From contig CAJIZY010000009.1 in NCBI GenBank assembly GCA_905181965.1, positions 186,001-250,000 on the forward strand: a stretch of 64,000 nt of DNA, read 5' to 3'. The translations under genes and the position numbers were made by a program. The notes under the pieces are model-generated. The model did no database searches. It was not told the origin of the DNA and saw only the letters and a program-made list of their open reading frames with translations. Shown one piece after another: positions 48,556 through 57,975 of this stretch. This DNA is from Akkermansiaceae bacterium. GTDB lineage: Bacteria > Verrucomicrobiota > Verrucomicrobiia > Verrucomicrobiales > Akkermansiaceae. The stretch's first letter is position 1. Each line of letters begins with the position of its first letter.

Positions 48556-48651
48556 TCAGAAAATTCACCGAAAAATGAATTATTCTTAATAACCGGTCGA
48601 CTTTTACACTCTATCGCTTGCATCTGCGGTGGAAGAGGACAATTTGCCGGC

Positions 48652-50340
48652 GTGTCGAGCGTCCTGCGTGTTATTGGTTATTTAAAAAGATATCCCCTTC
48701 TCGGGGGATCTCAGTTCCTGTGCGCCTCTATAATGGCAGCCTCAGTTATCGTATTCCCGCTCGTCACCAAGCACATCACCGGGGAAATTATTCCGAATCG
48801 ACAATTTGATGTCTTTCTCCCCTGGGTCTTGGTCGGCCTCCTGAGCTTTTTTATCAAAGATGCTCTAAATTGTGCCCGAATCATCTTGAACAACCACTTT
48901 GAACAACGGGTGATTTTTGACATCCGCTCTGACCTCTACCGCAAGATTCAAAGACTCCCATTGCGATGGTTCGATAGCCGCCGCACCGGGGACATCATGA
49001 CTCGCGTGGTTGAAGACGTAACCGCGATGGAGCGAATTCTAATCGATGGAATTGAGTTAGGTCTTATTTCGATCATTCAGATCCTCGCGGTTGGAATCAC
49101 GATGTATTGGTTGGACCCCACGGTTGCATTATGGGCCACTCTTCCGATTCCCTTCCTAGCGATGGGGGCGTGGATTTACACTCGAAAGGCCCGAGGAAGA
49201 TACAAGGCGCAGCGAGATGCTTCTTCCGATCTAAACGCAGTGTTACACGATAATATTGCTGGGATTCGCCAGATTAAGGCCTACGCCGCGGAAAAAGATG
49301 AACACGAGCATTTCAATGGGCTTTCAGGCGCGCTTCGCAAAGCCACCCTGCGGATCATGAAATGGTGGGCTTTTTACAATCCGAGCATGTCGTTCTTTAA
49401 TAGCACGGGATACGTCCTAGTTCTCGGGTTTGGAGGATATGCGGTGATGCAAGGTACCATGCAATTTGATGAACTCCTGACGTTTTTTTTACTTCTTTCT
49501 CTGTTCTATGAGCCAGTCAGCAAGCTCCACCAACTCAATCAGATGGCTTTGTCTTCTCGTGCCGCCGCCGACCGTGTTTTTGAAATCTTAGACTCCGATG
49601 ATGAACCAGACGCCGCGAGCGGAGACCCTCTCCCCCGCCCCGTCAGAGGCGCGGTCGAGTTCAACAACGTCAGTTTTTCTTACGATAAAGGCCAGCCAAC
49701 ACTCGACGAAGTCTCCCTCATTGCCGAGCCCGGACAAACGATCGCTTTGGCCGGCTCCACCGGCGCAGGAAAGTCAACGATCGTCAACCTGCTTTGCCGA
49801 TTTTACGAATACGACAACGGCTCTGTTCTGATTGATGGAAAAGAACTAAACACCCTGGCAAAGGGGTCATTGCGAGACGCCATCGGCTACGTGACTCAGG
49901 AAGCTTTTCTTTTCAACGGAACGGTGCGCGAAAACCTCTCGCTAGCAGATCGCCACGCTAATGATGACGCCATTTGGAAAGCTCTTGAAGCTGCCAATGA
50001 TAGCTTTATTGACTCCTTGCCGCAAGGCTATGACACACTGGTTGGCGAGAGAGGCTTAAAACTCTCAGGCGGAGAAAAGCAGCGCCTGGCGATTGCACGA
50101 GTGCTGTTAAAAAATCCAATTCTTCTTCTCGATGAAGCGACGGCTTCAGTCGACAGCATTATGAATGCAATCGATAACGTTTCGACCGGACATACGACAA
50201 TACTCATTGCCCACCGACTCTCGACCATCGCCGGCGCTGATCACGTTCTGCAAAAAGGACGTGTCATTGAGGAGGGACCCTACGACGTGCTCATCAATCA
50301 AGGCGGAAAATTTGCGGAGTTGGCTAACACTATTAAATAG
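48652..50340 (+). CDS. ABC-type exporter (MsbA-like, fused TM and ATPase domains)
   Basis: 562 residues from GTG 48652 (VSSVLRVIGYLKRYPLLGG); earlier in-frame starts are not family-like. The TM region (about 1-320) has six helices and the coupling-loop motif YRKIQRLPLRWFDSRRTGDI. The ATPase has Walker A GSTGAGKST, Q-loop YVTQEAFLFNGTVRENLSLA, signature LSGGEKQRLAIARVLLKNP, Walker B ILLLDEATASVD and H-loop IAHRLST. Substrates of this family include lipid A, lipids and peptides. Notable: after the D-loop about five residues usual in the family (SVDSxxExxI) are missing (SVDSIMNAIDNVSTGHTT). It diverges from the coiled-coil pair. Confidence 0.9.
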   Translation: MSSVLRVIGYLKRYPLLGGSQFLCASIMAASVIVFPLVTKHITGEIIPNRQFDVFLPWVLVGLLSFFIKDALNCARIILNNHFEQRVIFDIRSDLYRKIQRLPLRWFDSRRTGDIMTRVVEDVTAMERILIDGIELGLISIIQILAVGITMYWLDPTVALWATLPIPFLAMGAWIYTRKARGRYKAQRDASSDLNAVLHDNIAGIRQIKAYAAEKDEHEHFNGLSGALRKATLRIMKWWAFYNPSMSFFNSTGYVLVLGFGGYAVMQGTMQFDELLTFFLLLSLFYEPVSKLHQLNQMALSSRAAADRVFEILDSDDEPDAASGDPLPRPVRGAVEFNNVSFSYDKGQPTLDEVSLIAEPGQTIALAGSTGAGKSTIVNLLCRFYEYDNGSVLIDGKELNTLAKGSLRDAIGYVTQEAFLFNGTVRENLSLADRHANDDAIWKALEAANDSFIDSLPQGYDTLVGERGLKLSGGEKQRLAIARVLLKNPILLLDEATASVDSIMNAIDNVSTGHTTILIAHRLSTIAGADHVLQKGRVIEEGPYDVLINQGGKFAELANTIK

Positions 50341-50807
50341 TCTTAACTCCCTGATTATCATTATTTCTAAACTATTTTTTTAGAAATTTTGGGCAATCCA
50401 CGCTCAAAATTGAAGGTTTTTTTATTCATCCGTAGACAAAACCGCCCCTCCAGCTACGTTTTTTGGGAAGTTATAACAATAACGCCGATTTTTCATCCCT
50501 TGGGAGAGCAACCGGCTTTGTGCGAAGCGGCTCCGGATTGGTCTCTGGAGCCGCTTTTATTATTTCGAGCGCCACTTATCCTCATTCACTTCACAAAAGA
50601 GCCACCGCCTTGACAATCCTGCGATGAGAAGACCTCCCTCGCAGCCTTCTCAGGGAAAAAGAAAGATATTAGAAGGAGTCACGTTTCTATCAACGTGATC
50701 AACGATTGAATTGGCAGGATCCTCAATCCTCTTTGCCGCTTTTTCAATCCTGACAAAGAATCACCCGCGTGACGCCTCAATTGACACGGCTATTTACCAC
50801 CTTCCCG
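50341..50807. other. Intergenic with two hairpins between the exporter and the PSCyt operon
   Basis: The first hairpin (TTTCTAAA / TTTTAGAAA, about 50366-50391) directly follows the exporter gene. The second is described separately at 50527. No gene is supported in these 467 bases. Confidence 0.5.
50527..50559 (+). terminator. Hairpin terminator or attenuator
   Basis: GCGGCTCC (50527-50534) and GGAGCCGC (50547-50554) form a perfect 8-bp stem with a 12-base loop, followed by TTTTATTATTT. It is about 190 bases past the exporter stop. It may end that transcript or a small RNA. Confidence 0.75.
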
Positions 50808-53324
50808 ATGATCTCATTACTCAAAAAATCGCGCTCCGTTTTCTCAAGAAAAGTCCTCGCTTTGACCGTCCTTAGTATCGCAAGCGGGCATACTGCCGTT
50901 GATTTCAATCGCGATATCCGCCCCATCCTTTCCGACAAGTGCTTTCACTGCCACGGCCCGGACGAAAAGACCCGAGAAGCTGAACTGCGCCTCGACACCT
51001 ATAAAGGAGCGACCGAAGGGGGAGAATTTGAGATCCCGATCGAGCCTGGCAAACCCAATGAATCGGAAGTTATCGCGAGAATTCTTAATCAGGACCCAAA
51101 GGAGATTATGCCCCCTCCTGAAACCCACAAAAAAATCTCCCCGAAGGAACTTGAGCTCCTGAAGCAGTGGATCAAAGAGGGCGCGAGATATGATGATCCC
51201 TGGACTTATAAAAACCCGCTCAAGCACCCCGCTCCGGTGGTTCAGACAAAAGATTGGCCCGTCAACTTTATCGACTATTTCATTCTCTCCCAACTTGAAA
51301 AGGTCGCCCTTTCGCCATCTCCCGATACTGATCCCGTAACCCTTCTTCGCCGACTAAACTTTGACCTGACCGGTCTTCCGCCCACCCCCGCTGATCGCGA
51401 TCGCTTTCTAAGCTCTTTTAAAACTAATCCCCAAATTGCCATCGAGGCCGAAGTCGATCGTCTCCTCAAATCTCCTCACTTTGGAGAGCGGCTCGCAAGC
51501 TACTGGCTCGACCTAGTCCGCTACGCCGACACCGTTGGTTACCACGGTGATCAGGATCACAATATCTCGCCTTATCGCGACTATGTCATTCGTGCTTTTA
51601 ACGAAAACATGCCATTTGATCGCTTCACCCGAGAGCAACTGGCTGGCGACCTCTTCCCACACCCGACCCAGCAACAACTTGTCGCAACTGGCTACAATCG
51701 ACTCCTTCAAACCACCCACGAAGGCGGGCTACAACAGGCAGAATACCGCGCCATTTATCAAGCCGACCGTGTCCGCAATGTCTCTGCCGTCTGGATGGGA
51801 GCCACCGTGGGCTGCGCGCAATGCCACGATCACAAATACGATCCCTTCACCGCCAGGGACTTCCATACACTGGGAGCCTTCTTTGCCGACATCGACGACG
51901 AGCAACACTTTAAGTCTGGAACTAACTCTCTTCCGACCCGTCGCCCCCCTGAAATCTTAGTGCTAACTTCCAGCCAAGAAGCCGAAATCGCCTCGCTAAA
52001 CAAAAAGCTTAACGACCTTTCAAAAGGTAGCCGAAACGAAATTGCTCGCCTTATCAAAGAATCTGCTGACCGAGCTTCTCTTGCCAAGAAAGCGAAAAGC
52101 CCTAAAGAGAAGCAAAAATGGCTTGATGGCCTCAAACGAACGAATGACGCACTCGCGAAGCTCATCTCCGGCGACGAGCTCACCCAATGGAAAACTACTG
52201 AAGAACGTCGTGCAGAAATCTCATCCTCTGGGAAACTCACGATGATAACTAAGGCACTCAAGGCACCTCGTATTTCGCGAATTTTACCGCGAGGGAATTG
52301 GCTCGATGAATCCGGGGAAATTGTTCAACCTGCTGTTCCCCACTTCCTACCTAAAATCAAAAAAGAAGGGCGTCAGACCCGCCTTGATCTTGCGAACTGG
52401 ATTACTGATCCTCAAAACGGAACCGGCGGACTTACGGCCCGCGTTACCTCAAATCGCCTCTTCTATCTCTTTTTTGGAACCGGCCTTTCCCGCTCTCTCG
52501 GTGACTTTGGAGGACAGGGCCAACCACCATCAATCCCCAAACTTCTCGACCGGCTCGCCGTCGAGTTTTACGAATCTAATTGGGACATCAAGAAGATGGT
52601 TAAGGCCCTCGTAACCTCGCGAGCCTACCGCCAATCTTCACTCGTTCCCTCAAACCTGCGCGAGCGCGATCCCTACAATGAACTTTTTGCCCGACAAGCC
52701 CGCTTTCGCCTCCCTGCCGAAATGGTCCGAGACAACGCTCTCTCACTCTCCGGACTCCTCGTCACCGAGCTTGGTGGGGCCTCCGTTAAACCCTATCAAC
52801 CTAGTGGATACTATCGCCACCTCAACTTCCCAGTCCGAAAATACAAACAAGACACCGACGCAAAAATCTACCGTCGCAGTCTTTACATCCACTGGCAGCG
52901 GCAGTTCCTGCACCCCATGCTCAAGGCATTCGACGCTCCCAGCCGAGAAGAATGCACCGCCGAACGTCCCAAATCAAATACCCCAGTGGCGGCACTCAAC
53001 CTCTTGAACGACCCCACCTTTGTCGAAGCCGCGCGCGTTTTTGCTGAGCGGATTCTCAAGGAATCCAAACCAGATAATCTTGCGCGTCTCCACCATGCCT
53101 TTGATCTTGCTCTCAATCGAAAACCAACGACCGAAGAACGTGACACCATCGGACAACTCCTCACCTACGCCGAGGCTGACTTCAAAAAGAATCCAAATTC
53201 GGCAACTGCCATTGTCAACATTGGCCAAACCAAACCCGAAAATCTCGATGCCATTGCTCTCGCTAGCTGGACCACTGTCTCACGCGCCATTCTTAATCTT
53301 AGCGAAACAACGACCCGCAACTAA
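50808..53324 (+). CDS. PSCyt1-DUF1549-DUF1553 protein (planctomycete-type cytochrome c, secreted)
   Basis: 838 residues from ATG 50808, with signal peptide (VFSRKVLALTVLSIASGHTA). Order: cytochrome c-like domain (PF07635, CxxCH heme site CFHCHGPDEKTREAELRLDT, then EIMPPPETHKKISPKELELL); PSCyt2/DUF1549 domain (FIDYFILSQLEKVALSPSPD to about residue 370, with CAQCHDHKYDPFTARDF, a second CxxCH); PSD1/DUF1553 domain in the C-terminal half (ARVTSNRLFYLFFGTGLSRS, RQFLHPMLKAFDAPSREECT, NTPVAALNLLNDPTFVEAAR). These secreted hemoproteins mark the planctomycete-verrucomicrobial lineage and are encoded with DUF1501 partners, as here. The function is not established, although a role in glycan oxidation has been proposed. 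First gene of a three-gene unit. Confidence 0.92.
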   Translation: MISLLKKSRSVFSRKVLALTVLSIASGHTAVDFNRDIRPILSDKCFHCHGPDEKTREAELRLDTYKGATEGGEFEIPIEPGKPNESEVIARILNQDPKEIMPPPETHKKISPKELELLKQWIKEGARYDDPWTYKNPLKHPAPVVQTKDWPVNFIDYFILSQLEKVALSPSPDTDPVTLLRRLNFDLTGLPPTPADRDRFLSSFKTNPQIAIEAEVDRLLKSPHFGERLASYWLDLVRYADTVGYHGDQDHNISPYRDYVIRAFNENMPFDRFTREQLAGDLFPHPTQQQLVATGYNRLLQTTHEGGLQQAEYRAIYQADRVRNVSAVWMGATVGCAQCHDHKYDPFTARDFHTLGAFFADIDDEQHFKSGTNSLPTRRPPEILVLTSSQEAEIASLNKKLNDLSKGSRNEIARLIKESADRASLAKKAKSPKEKQKWLDGLKRTNDALAKLISGDELTQWKTTEERRAEISSSGKLTMITKALKAPRISRILPRGNWLDESGEIVQPAVPHFLPKIKKEGRQTRLDLANWITDPQNGTGGLTARVTSNRLFYLFFGTGLSRSLGDFGGQGQPPSIPKLLDRLAVEFYESNWDIKKMVKALVTSRAYRQSSLVPSNLRERDPYNELFARQARFRLPAEMVRDNALSLSGLLVTELGGASVKPYQPSGYYRHLNFPVRKYKQDTDAKIYRRSLYIHWQRQFLHPMLKAFDAPSREECTAERPKSNTPVAALNLLNDPTFVEAARVFAERILKESKPDNLARLHHAFDLALNRKPTTEERDTIGQLLTYAEADFKKNPNSATAIVNIGQTKPENLDAIALASWTTVSRAILNLSETTTRN

Positions 53325-53392
53325 ACCCCAAAGAAGCAAACAAAATCAGCCCGGGGCATGCCCTGCATTTTGACTCCCAACCCTCTATTCCA

Positions 53393-54808
53393 GTGAACGC
53401 CACAAACTTCATCAATCGTCGAACTTTCCTCAACAACACTGGACTTTCCTTCGGCTCCGCAGCCCTCCTTTCTCAGCTCACTCGCGCAGAGGGTCTCGTT
53501 GGAAAATACCCCGGCTTATCCGGCTTCCCGCACCACACGGCCAAAGCAAAACGCGTCATCTTTCTCTGTATGGCAGGTGGACCATCTCATCTCGAGACTT
53601 TCGACTACAAACCACAACTCGATAAGCTGAACGGGAAGGCCATGCCGGAATCCTTCACCAAGGGCCAACCCATCGCACAACTCCAAGGACAAGCTCTTAA
53701 GGTTCAAGGCCACCTCACCAAATTTAAAAAACACGGGAATTCGGGCCAATACATATCCGACTTCCTTCCCTACCACCAGAAGATGGCAGACAACATCACC
53801 GTCATCCGATCCATGGTCACCGAGCAAATCAACCACGATCCCGCTCATACCTTTATGAATACAGGCACCGCCATCAGCGGTCGCCCTTCGATGGGCTCCT
53901 GGATCAACTACGGCCTTGGGTCTGAGTCCGAAAACCTTCCCGGCTTTGTAGTTCTTACTTCCGTCGGGGGACGTAACCCCCAACCCATCGCCTCCCGCCA
54001 GTGGGGATCTGGCTTCCTCCCCTCTCGATTTCAGGGGGTCGAATTCAATTCCACCGGAGACCCTGTTCACTACGTGACAAATCCGAATGGCGTGGATCGA
54101 CAGCATCAGAACGCGCTCATCAAAACTATTCAGAAGCTCGACTCCCAGCGTAACGAACTCGTCGACGACCCTGAGATCGCAACCCGTATCAGCGCGTACG
54201 AAATGGCCTTCAAAATGCAGGCCTCAGTCCCTGAACTCACCGACCTCTCCGGCGAATCTCAAAAGACTCTAGACATGTACGGTGCCAAGCCCGGGGACGG
54301 GTCGTATGCCTCCAACTGCCTTCTGGCTCGGCGACTTATCGAAAAAGGAACCCGCTTCGTTCAACTTTACCATCGCGGTTGGGACCACCACGGCGGACTT
54401 GAAAAATACATGGGGATCTGTAGCAAGCTCACTGATCAACCCACTTGGGCTCTCCTCACTGACCTCAAACAGCGCGGCTTATTAGAGGATACTCTTGTCG
54501 TCTGGGGCGGAGAATTCGGCCGCACCCCGATGTTCCAAGGTAAGGGAGGAGCTGGACGCGACCACCACATCAAAGGCTTCTCAATGTGGATGGCAGGAGG
54601 TGGAGTTAAGCCAGGCATGAGCTACGGCGAAACCGACGAGCTTGGTTACAACGCCGCCAAAGATATAGTTCACGTTCGCGACTTTCATGCCACCCTTCTC
54701 CACTTATTAGGAATCGACCACCATCGATTCTCAACGAAATTCCAAGGCCTCGACATGCGACTCACCGGCGTTGAACCCGCAAAAGTAATCAAAGAAATTC
54801 TCGCCTAA
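53393..54808 (+). CDS. DUF1501 domain protein, secreted (Tat-type signal)
   Basis: 471 residues from a GTG start. NRRTFLNNTGLSFGSAALLS is a twin-arginine-like signal. The DUF1501 fold is related to the alkaline phosphatase superfamily: VIFLCMAGGPSHLETFDYKP, NGKAMPESFTKGQPIAQLQG, and the metal-site region LEDTLVVWGGEFGRTPMFQG then KGGAGRDHHIKGFSMWMAGG, ending HLLGIDHHRFSTKFQGLDMR. DUF1501 proteins are nearly always encoded next to PSCyt proteins, and the two are thought to act on the same substrate. The gene begins 68 bases after the PSCyt stop and ends one base before the esterase start. Confidence 0.92.
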   Translation: MNATNFINRRTFLNNTGLSFGSAALLSQLTRAEGLVGKYPGLSGFPHHTAKAKRVIFLCMAGGPSHLETFDYKPQLDKLNGKAMPESFTKGQPIAQLQGQALKVQGHLTKFKKHGNSGQYISDFLPYHQKMADNITVIRSMVTEQINHDPAHTFMNTGTAISGRPSMGSWINYGLGSESENLPGFVVLTSVGGRNPQPIASRQWGSGFLPSRFQGVEFNSTGDPVHYVTNPNGVDRQHQNALIKTIQKLDSQRNELVDDPEIATRISAYEMAFKMQASVPELTDLSGESQKTLDMYGAKPGDGSYASNCLLARRLIEKGTRFVQLYHRGWDHHGGLEKYMGICSKLTDQPTWALLTDLKQRGLLEDTLVVWGGEFGRTPMFQGKGGAGRDHHIKGFSMWMAGGGVKPGMSYGETDELGYNAAKDIVHVRDFHATLLHLLGIDHHRFSTKFQGLDMRLTGVEPAKVIKEILA

Positions 54809-54809
54809 A

Positions 54810-56423
54810 ATGACCCCCTTCATCTTCACAATCAGCGCCACTTTTCTTTGTCTTTCGGCCCTAGCAGCTGAGCCCGTCCGCGTCTTTCTTTTCGCCGGAC
54901 AATCAAACATGGAGGGTGCCGACACCGATCCGAAACTCGTCGAAACTTTTCCTCCCTTTCACAACGCACTGAGACCTCTGGAAAACGTGCGTTATTCCTA
55001 TCAGACCGGAGCAGATCACAAATCAAAAGGTTGGACCAATCTCCGTGTTGTCGGGAACAACTTTGGACCAGAAATCACCTTTGCCAGGGCCTTCCGTCAA
55101 CAAAGCAAGCACCCGCTAGCCCTCATCAAAGATGCTTGGGGCGGGACAACCCTGGTCAACGACTGGGCACCCAACGGAGGCAACGAGAAAAGCCGTAAGC
55201 TTTACCAGCGCTTTATCACACAGGTTCGCGACCGTTTGGCCGATCTCAAAAAACAAGGCCTGACCTACAAAATCGAAGCTCTCATGTGGCACCAAGGAGA
55301 GAACGACATGTTCCACCCCATAGGAAAGCAACACTACGAAAAAAACCTACGCAACTTTATCGCCAAGATCCGTGAAGATCTTTCTACCCCTGGGCTCAAG
55401 GTCTTCGTCGGGGAAATTAGCACCAAAGGGATTTGGGGTATGGACAACCGCGCCAACGTCACCCTTATCCGCAACGCCCAGATGGCTGTCGTAGAATCTG
55501 ACCCCAAGGTCTTTTTCGTCCCGACATCTCATCTATCGTTTAAAATCGGACGCCCCGTCGGCCTGCATTATCACTTCGGCACCCTCGGCCAGCTTCAACA
55601 CGGCGAAGCATACGCTGCCACCTACTTCGATCAAAACCGTATCTCAAACCGGCAAGGGCTTCGTATGCCCAAAGCAAAAAAAATAAAACTCTTCATCCTC
55701 GGAGGACAACGCAACATGGAGGGAGAAGGATCATGGGTCACGGACATCAAAAACACCCCTCTCGCAAAACCACAAAAGGCTCTTTACCAATACAACCTTG
55801 GAAAGGTCACAATCTCAAATGCTTGGGAACATTTATCACCCATCAAGCACCTCGAAGACTTCGGCCCTGAGCTAAGCTTCGGGCAACAATTAATTCCCAG
55901 CATGGAAGATGGCGAAATCCTCGCAATCTATAAATTCACCGACAGCGGATCGCAATCACTCGATTGGCTTCCCGAAGGATCCAAGGAATCTTACCGCGAC
56001 CGCTATCAAGATTGGATAACCGGAATCAAAAAGTGCCGTGACGATCTCACACAACAGGGCTACCAATGCGAAATCCCAGCCATCTTTTGGCACTGTGGAG
56101 AAAACGACCGCGCCCTGAATTGGATGGCGCAAAAATACACCGACCGCTTTCAAACTTTTATGAATGCAACCCGTAAAGATCTCAAACTTCCCGATCTCAA
56201 TTGGATACTCACCGAGCAACCGATACTTACAGCAGAAATTACCGGTGATGAAAAACTATACGACCTAAACTCTGATCTTGAAGCCTTGGACGCCCGCGAC
56301 CCGAATTTTATATTTGTCAAAACATCGGACCTCCCGCACACCACTGTGCTCTTTGGCTCCAAAGGAATCATCGCACTCGGCAACCGCATGGCCAAAGCTT
56401 GGACAGAGATAACACTCGAATAG
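54810..56423 (+). CDS. Double-SASA (DUF303) esterase with one inactive-looking domain
   Basis: 537 residues, signal peptide to about residue 20 (FIFTISATFLCLSALAA). Two SASA/SGNH domains in tandem. Domain 1 (about 22-280): RVFLFAGQSNMEGADTD with catalytic Ser, ALIKDAWGGTTLVN, LMWHQGENDMF, and a terminal LHYHFGTLGQLQHGEAYA. Domain 2 (about 290-535): LFILGGQRNMEGEGSW, in which Arg replaces the nucleophile Ser, then IFWHCGENDRALNWMAQ and LFGSKGIIALGNRMAKAW without the family His. Domain 1 should be an active acetylesterase and domain 2 probably a binding or structural copy. The single-base spacing after DUF1501 implies one transcript and translational coupling. Confidence 0.88.
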   Translation: MTPFIFTISATFLCLSALAAEPVRVFLFAGQSNMEGADTDPKLVETFPPFHNALRPLENVRYSYQTGADHKSKGWTNLRVVGNNFGPEITFARAFRQQSKHPLALIKDAWGGTTLVNDWAPNGGNEKSRKLYQRFITQVRDRLADLKKQGLTYKIEALMWHQGENDMFHPIGKQHYEKNLRNFIAKIREDLSTPGLKVFVGEISTKGIWGMDNRANVTLIRNAQMAVVESDPKVFFVPTSHLSFKIGRPVGLHYHFGTLGQLQHGEAYAATYFDQNRISNRQGLRMPKAKKIKLFILGGQRNMEGEGSWVTDIKNTPLAKPQKALYQYNLGKVTISNAWEHLSPIKHLEDFGPELSFGQQLIPSMEDGEILAIYKFTDSGSQSLDWLPEGSKESYRDRYQDWITGIKKCRDDLTQQGYQCEIPAIFWHCGENDRALNWMAQKYTDRFQTFMNATRKDLKLPDLNWILTEQPILTAEITGDEKLYDLNSDLEALDARDPNFIFVKTSDLPHTTVLFGSKGIIALGNRMAKAWTEITLE

Positions 56424-56465
56424 ATCTCGGTTCCCACTCCTTTCCCTAAAGCTAGCCCGTCGACC

Positions 56466-57869
56466 TTAAAGGCGTTTTAAAAAGGCATGAATTGCACCCG
56501 CTTCCAGCGAACGGGCACTCCCTGTTTTTGATGCTAGAAAGATTCCCATTACCCGGCCCTTGCGGTCAACAACAGGCCCGCCCCGAAACTCCCGGCTTGC
56601 ATCAAGAGCCAACTTTGAGGTTGGTTGATTCTTCCAAGACTCCATCGGTGAGAGAACCGTGCAAGGAATCACATCCGCGACATTCTTATCCTTAGCTGCC
56701 AATCCAAAAAGTTTGAGGGTAAGTCCTGATTTAAGGTCTTCACGATCTCCGATTGGCAACAACTCATGCACTCGACACGCAATTTTTAAAGCGGCGATAT
56801 CGTTCCCCTCCGAAATACCAAGCACCTTTGCTTTGAAGCTCTGTCCGTCTTCCAGAGTCACCCTAACTGGCAACATCTTACCATCTTGACCTAAAAGAAT
56901 CCGCTTGCAGGTCACTACATGTCCTCCCTCTTTAAAAAAGAACCCGCTCTCCTGACCATTCGCAGTTGAGATCCGAACACAGGCCGGAGCAACATTTCTG
57001 GTGAGAGCAGCCCCCTCCAAAGATTTGTAATCTTCATGACTCAGCTTAGGCTTCACCTCTCGTAATTCATTAGCACGATCGACCTCATCCAGTCTTTTCC
57101 AAAAATTAACTGCTGATCCAAGATACCCTTCGCTTTCCAGTTGGTTTGCCAGTTTCGCTCCAACTCGAAAGCGCCCTGATTCACTCCCAGCCTTTCGGTA
57201 GAAATCGTAAGACAACTCAAGCTCATCAGCATCAGCAGCATGAGCAGCGAGGGTCAACCATCGATCAATGTTCGTGGCCCGATCTCGAATAAATTGAATT
57301 CGGGCGCCATCATATTTTAAGAGAGGCCGGTCAACCCAAGAGGTTTCTTTCACAACCTTAATCAATACCGATGCCAGAATAATGAGAGCTTCGTCCTCCT
57401 TTGAAAATTGCAGATCTCCAAGCATCTTTTCATAGTCCGAAACCTCCTCTAACCATTCTTTCGAAGACTTCTCCTGAGCCCACTGGGATTCTCTCCGCAA
57501 TTCCTTAGCATCACGAAAGGCGGCTGATGCGGCTAACTTGTTAACCTTCCCATGAATATTTGGTTTGAGCCATTGTCGGGCATTTTGGTCAAACTGCTTG
57601 GCCTTAGCCTCCCGGACTTCGGCCATCTTACGACTTTCATTAACATTATACTCTTTGGTGAATAGTCGCTTCACACTGCGATGCATTTTTTTTCCGAGAG
57701 TAACCGTGCGGGCATCTCCTTTAGCAATCAAGGCATCCAACTCCCCCAACACAAGTTTGGCATTCTCAAGCGTCGGTTCTTCGAGTCGCTCCACAGCCCC
57801 CCCTAGCTCCGAAGCCAATAGGGCGGGAACTATAAACAAGGGCAGAATGATTAACGCTAAGCACTTCAT
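56466..57869 (-). CDS. Exported trypsin-fold protein lacking catalytic His and Ser (pseudo-protease)
   Basis: 467 residues from ATG 57869 (KCLALIILPLFIVPALLASE, signal). Residues about 25-280 are alpha-helical and charged. The C-terminal 185 residues have the trypsin/DegP-like layout (RISTANGQESGFFFKEGGHV, VTCKRILLG, LEDGQSFKAKVLGISEGNDI, LPIGDREDLKSGLTLKLFGL, SREFRGGPVVDRKGRVMGIF). At the His position (normally VTNxHV) there is VTCKRI, and at the Ser position (normally GxSGGPVxD) there is FRGGPVVD. The Asp (GNDIAALKI) remains. It is therefore probably a non-catalytic binding or regulatory protein. A longer frame upstream to 58175 crosses argC and is not supported. Confidence 0.72.
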   Translation of the reverse strand: MKCLALIILPLFIVPALLASELGGAVERLEEPTLENAKLVLGELDALIAKGDARTVTLGKKMHRSVKRLFTKEYNVNESRKMAEVREAKAKQFDQNARQWLKPNIHGKVNKLAASAAFRDAKELRRESQWAQEKSSKEWLEEVSDYEKMLGDLQFSKEDEALIILASVLIKVVKETSWVDRPLLKYDGARIQFIRDRATNIDRWLTLAAHAADADELELSYDFYRKAGSESGRFRVGAKLANQLESEGYLGSAVNFWKRLDEVDRANELREVKPKLSHEDYKSLEGAALTRNVAPACVRISTANGQESGFFFKEGGHVVTCKRILLGQDGKMLPVRVTLEDGQSFKAKVLGISEGNDIAALKIACRVHELLPIGDREDLKSGLTLKLFGLAAKDKNVADVIPCTVLSPMESWKNQPTSKLALDASREFRGGPVVDRKGRVMGIFLASKTGSARSLEAGAIHAFLKRL

Positions 57870-57975
57870 TTTGGCGGCGACAAAGATGTGTACGCAAAAC
57901 CCCAATTTTTCAAGAGTGGGAATTCCTCTCTTTTCGCGCTTGCCCCGCGCGAAGCTCCAGCGCAAAACCTTCCTG

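Noticed and set aside
57565-57975. N-terminal extension of argC (137 residues)
   Set aside because: It overlaps the divergent pseudo-protease gene, and the family starts at ATG 57976.
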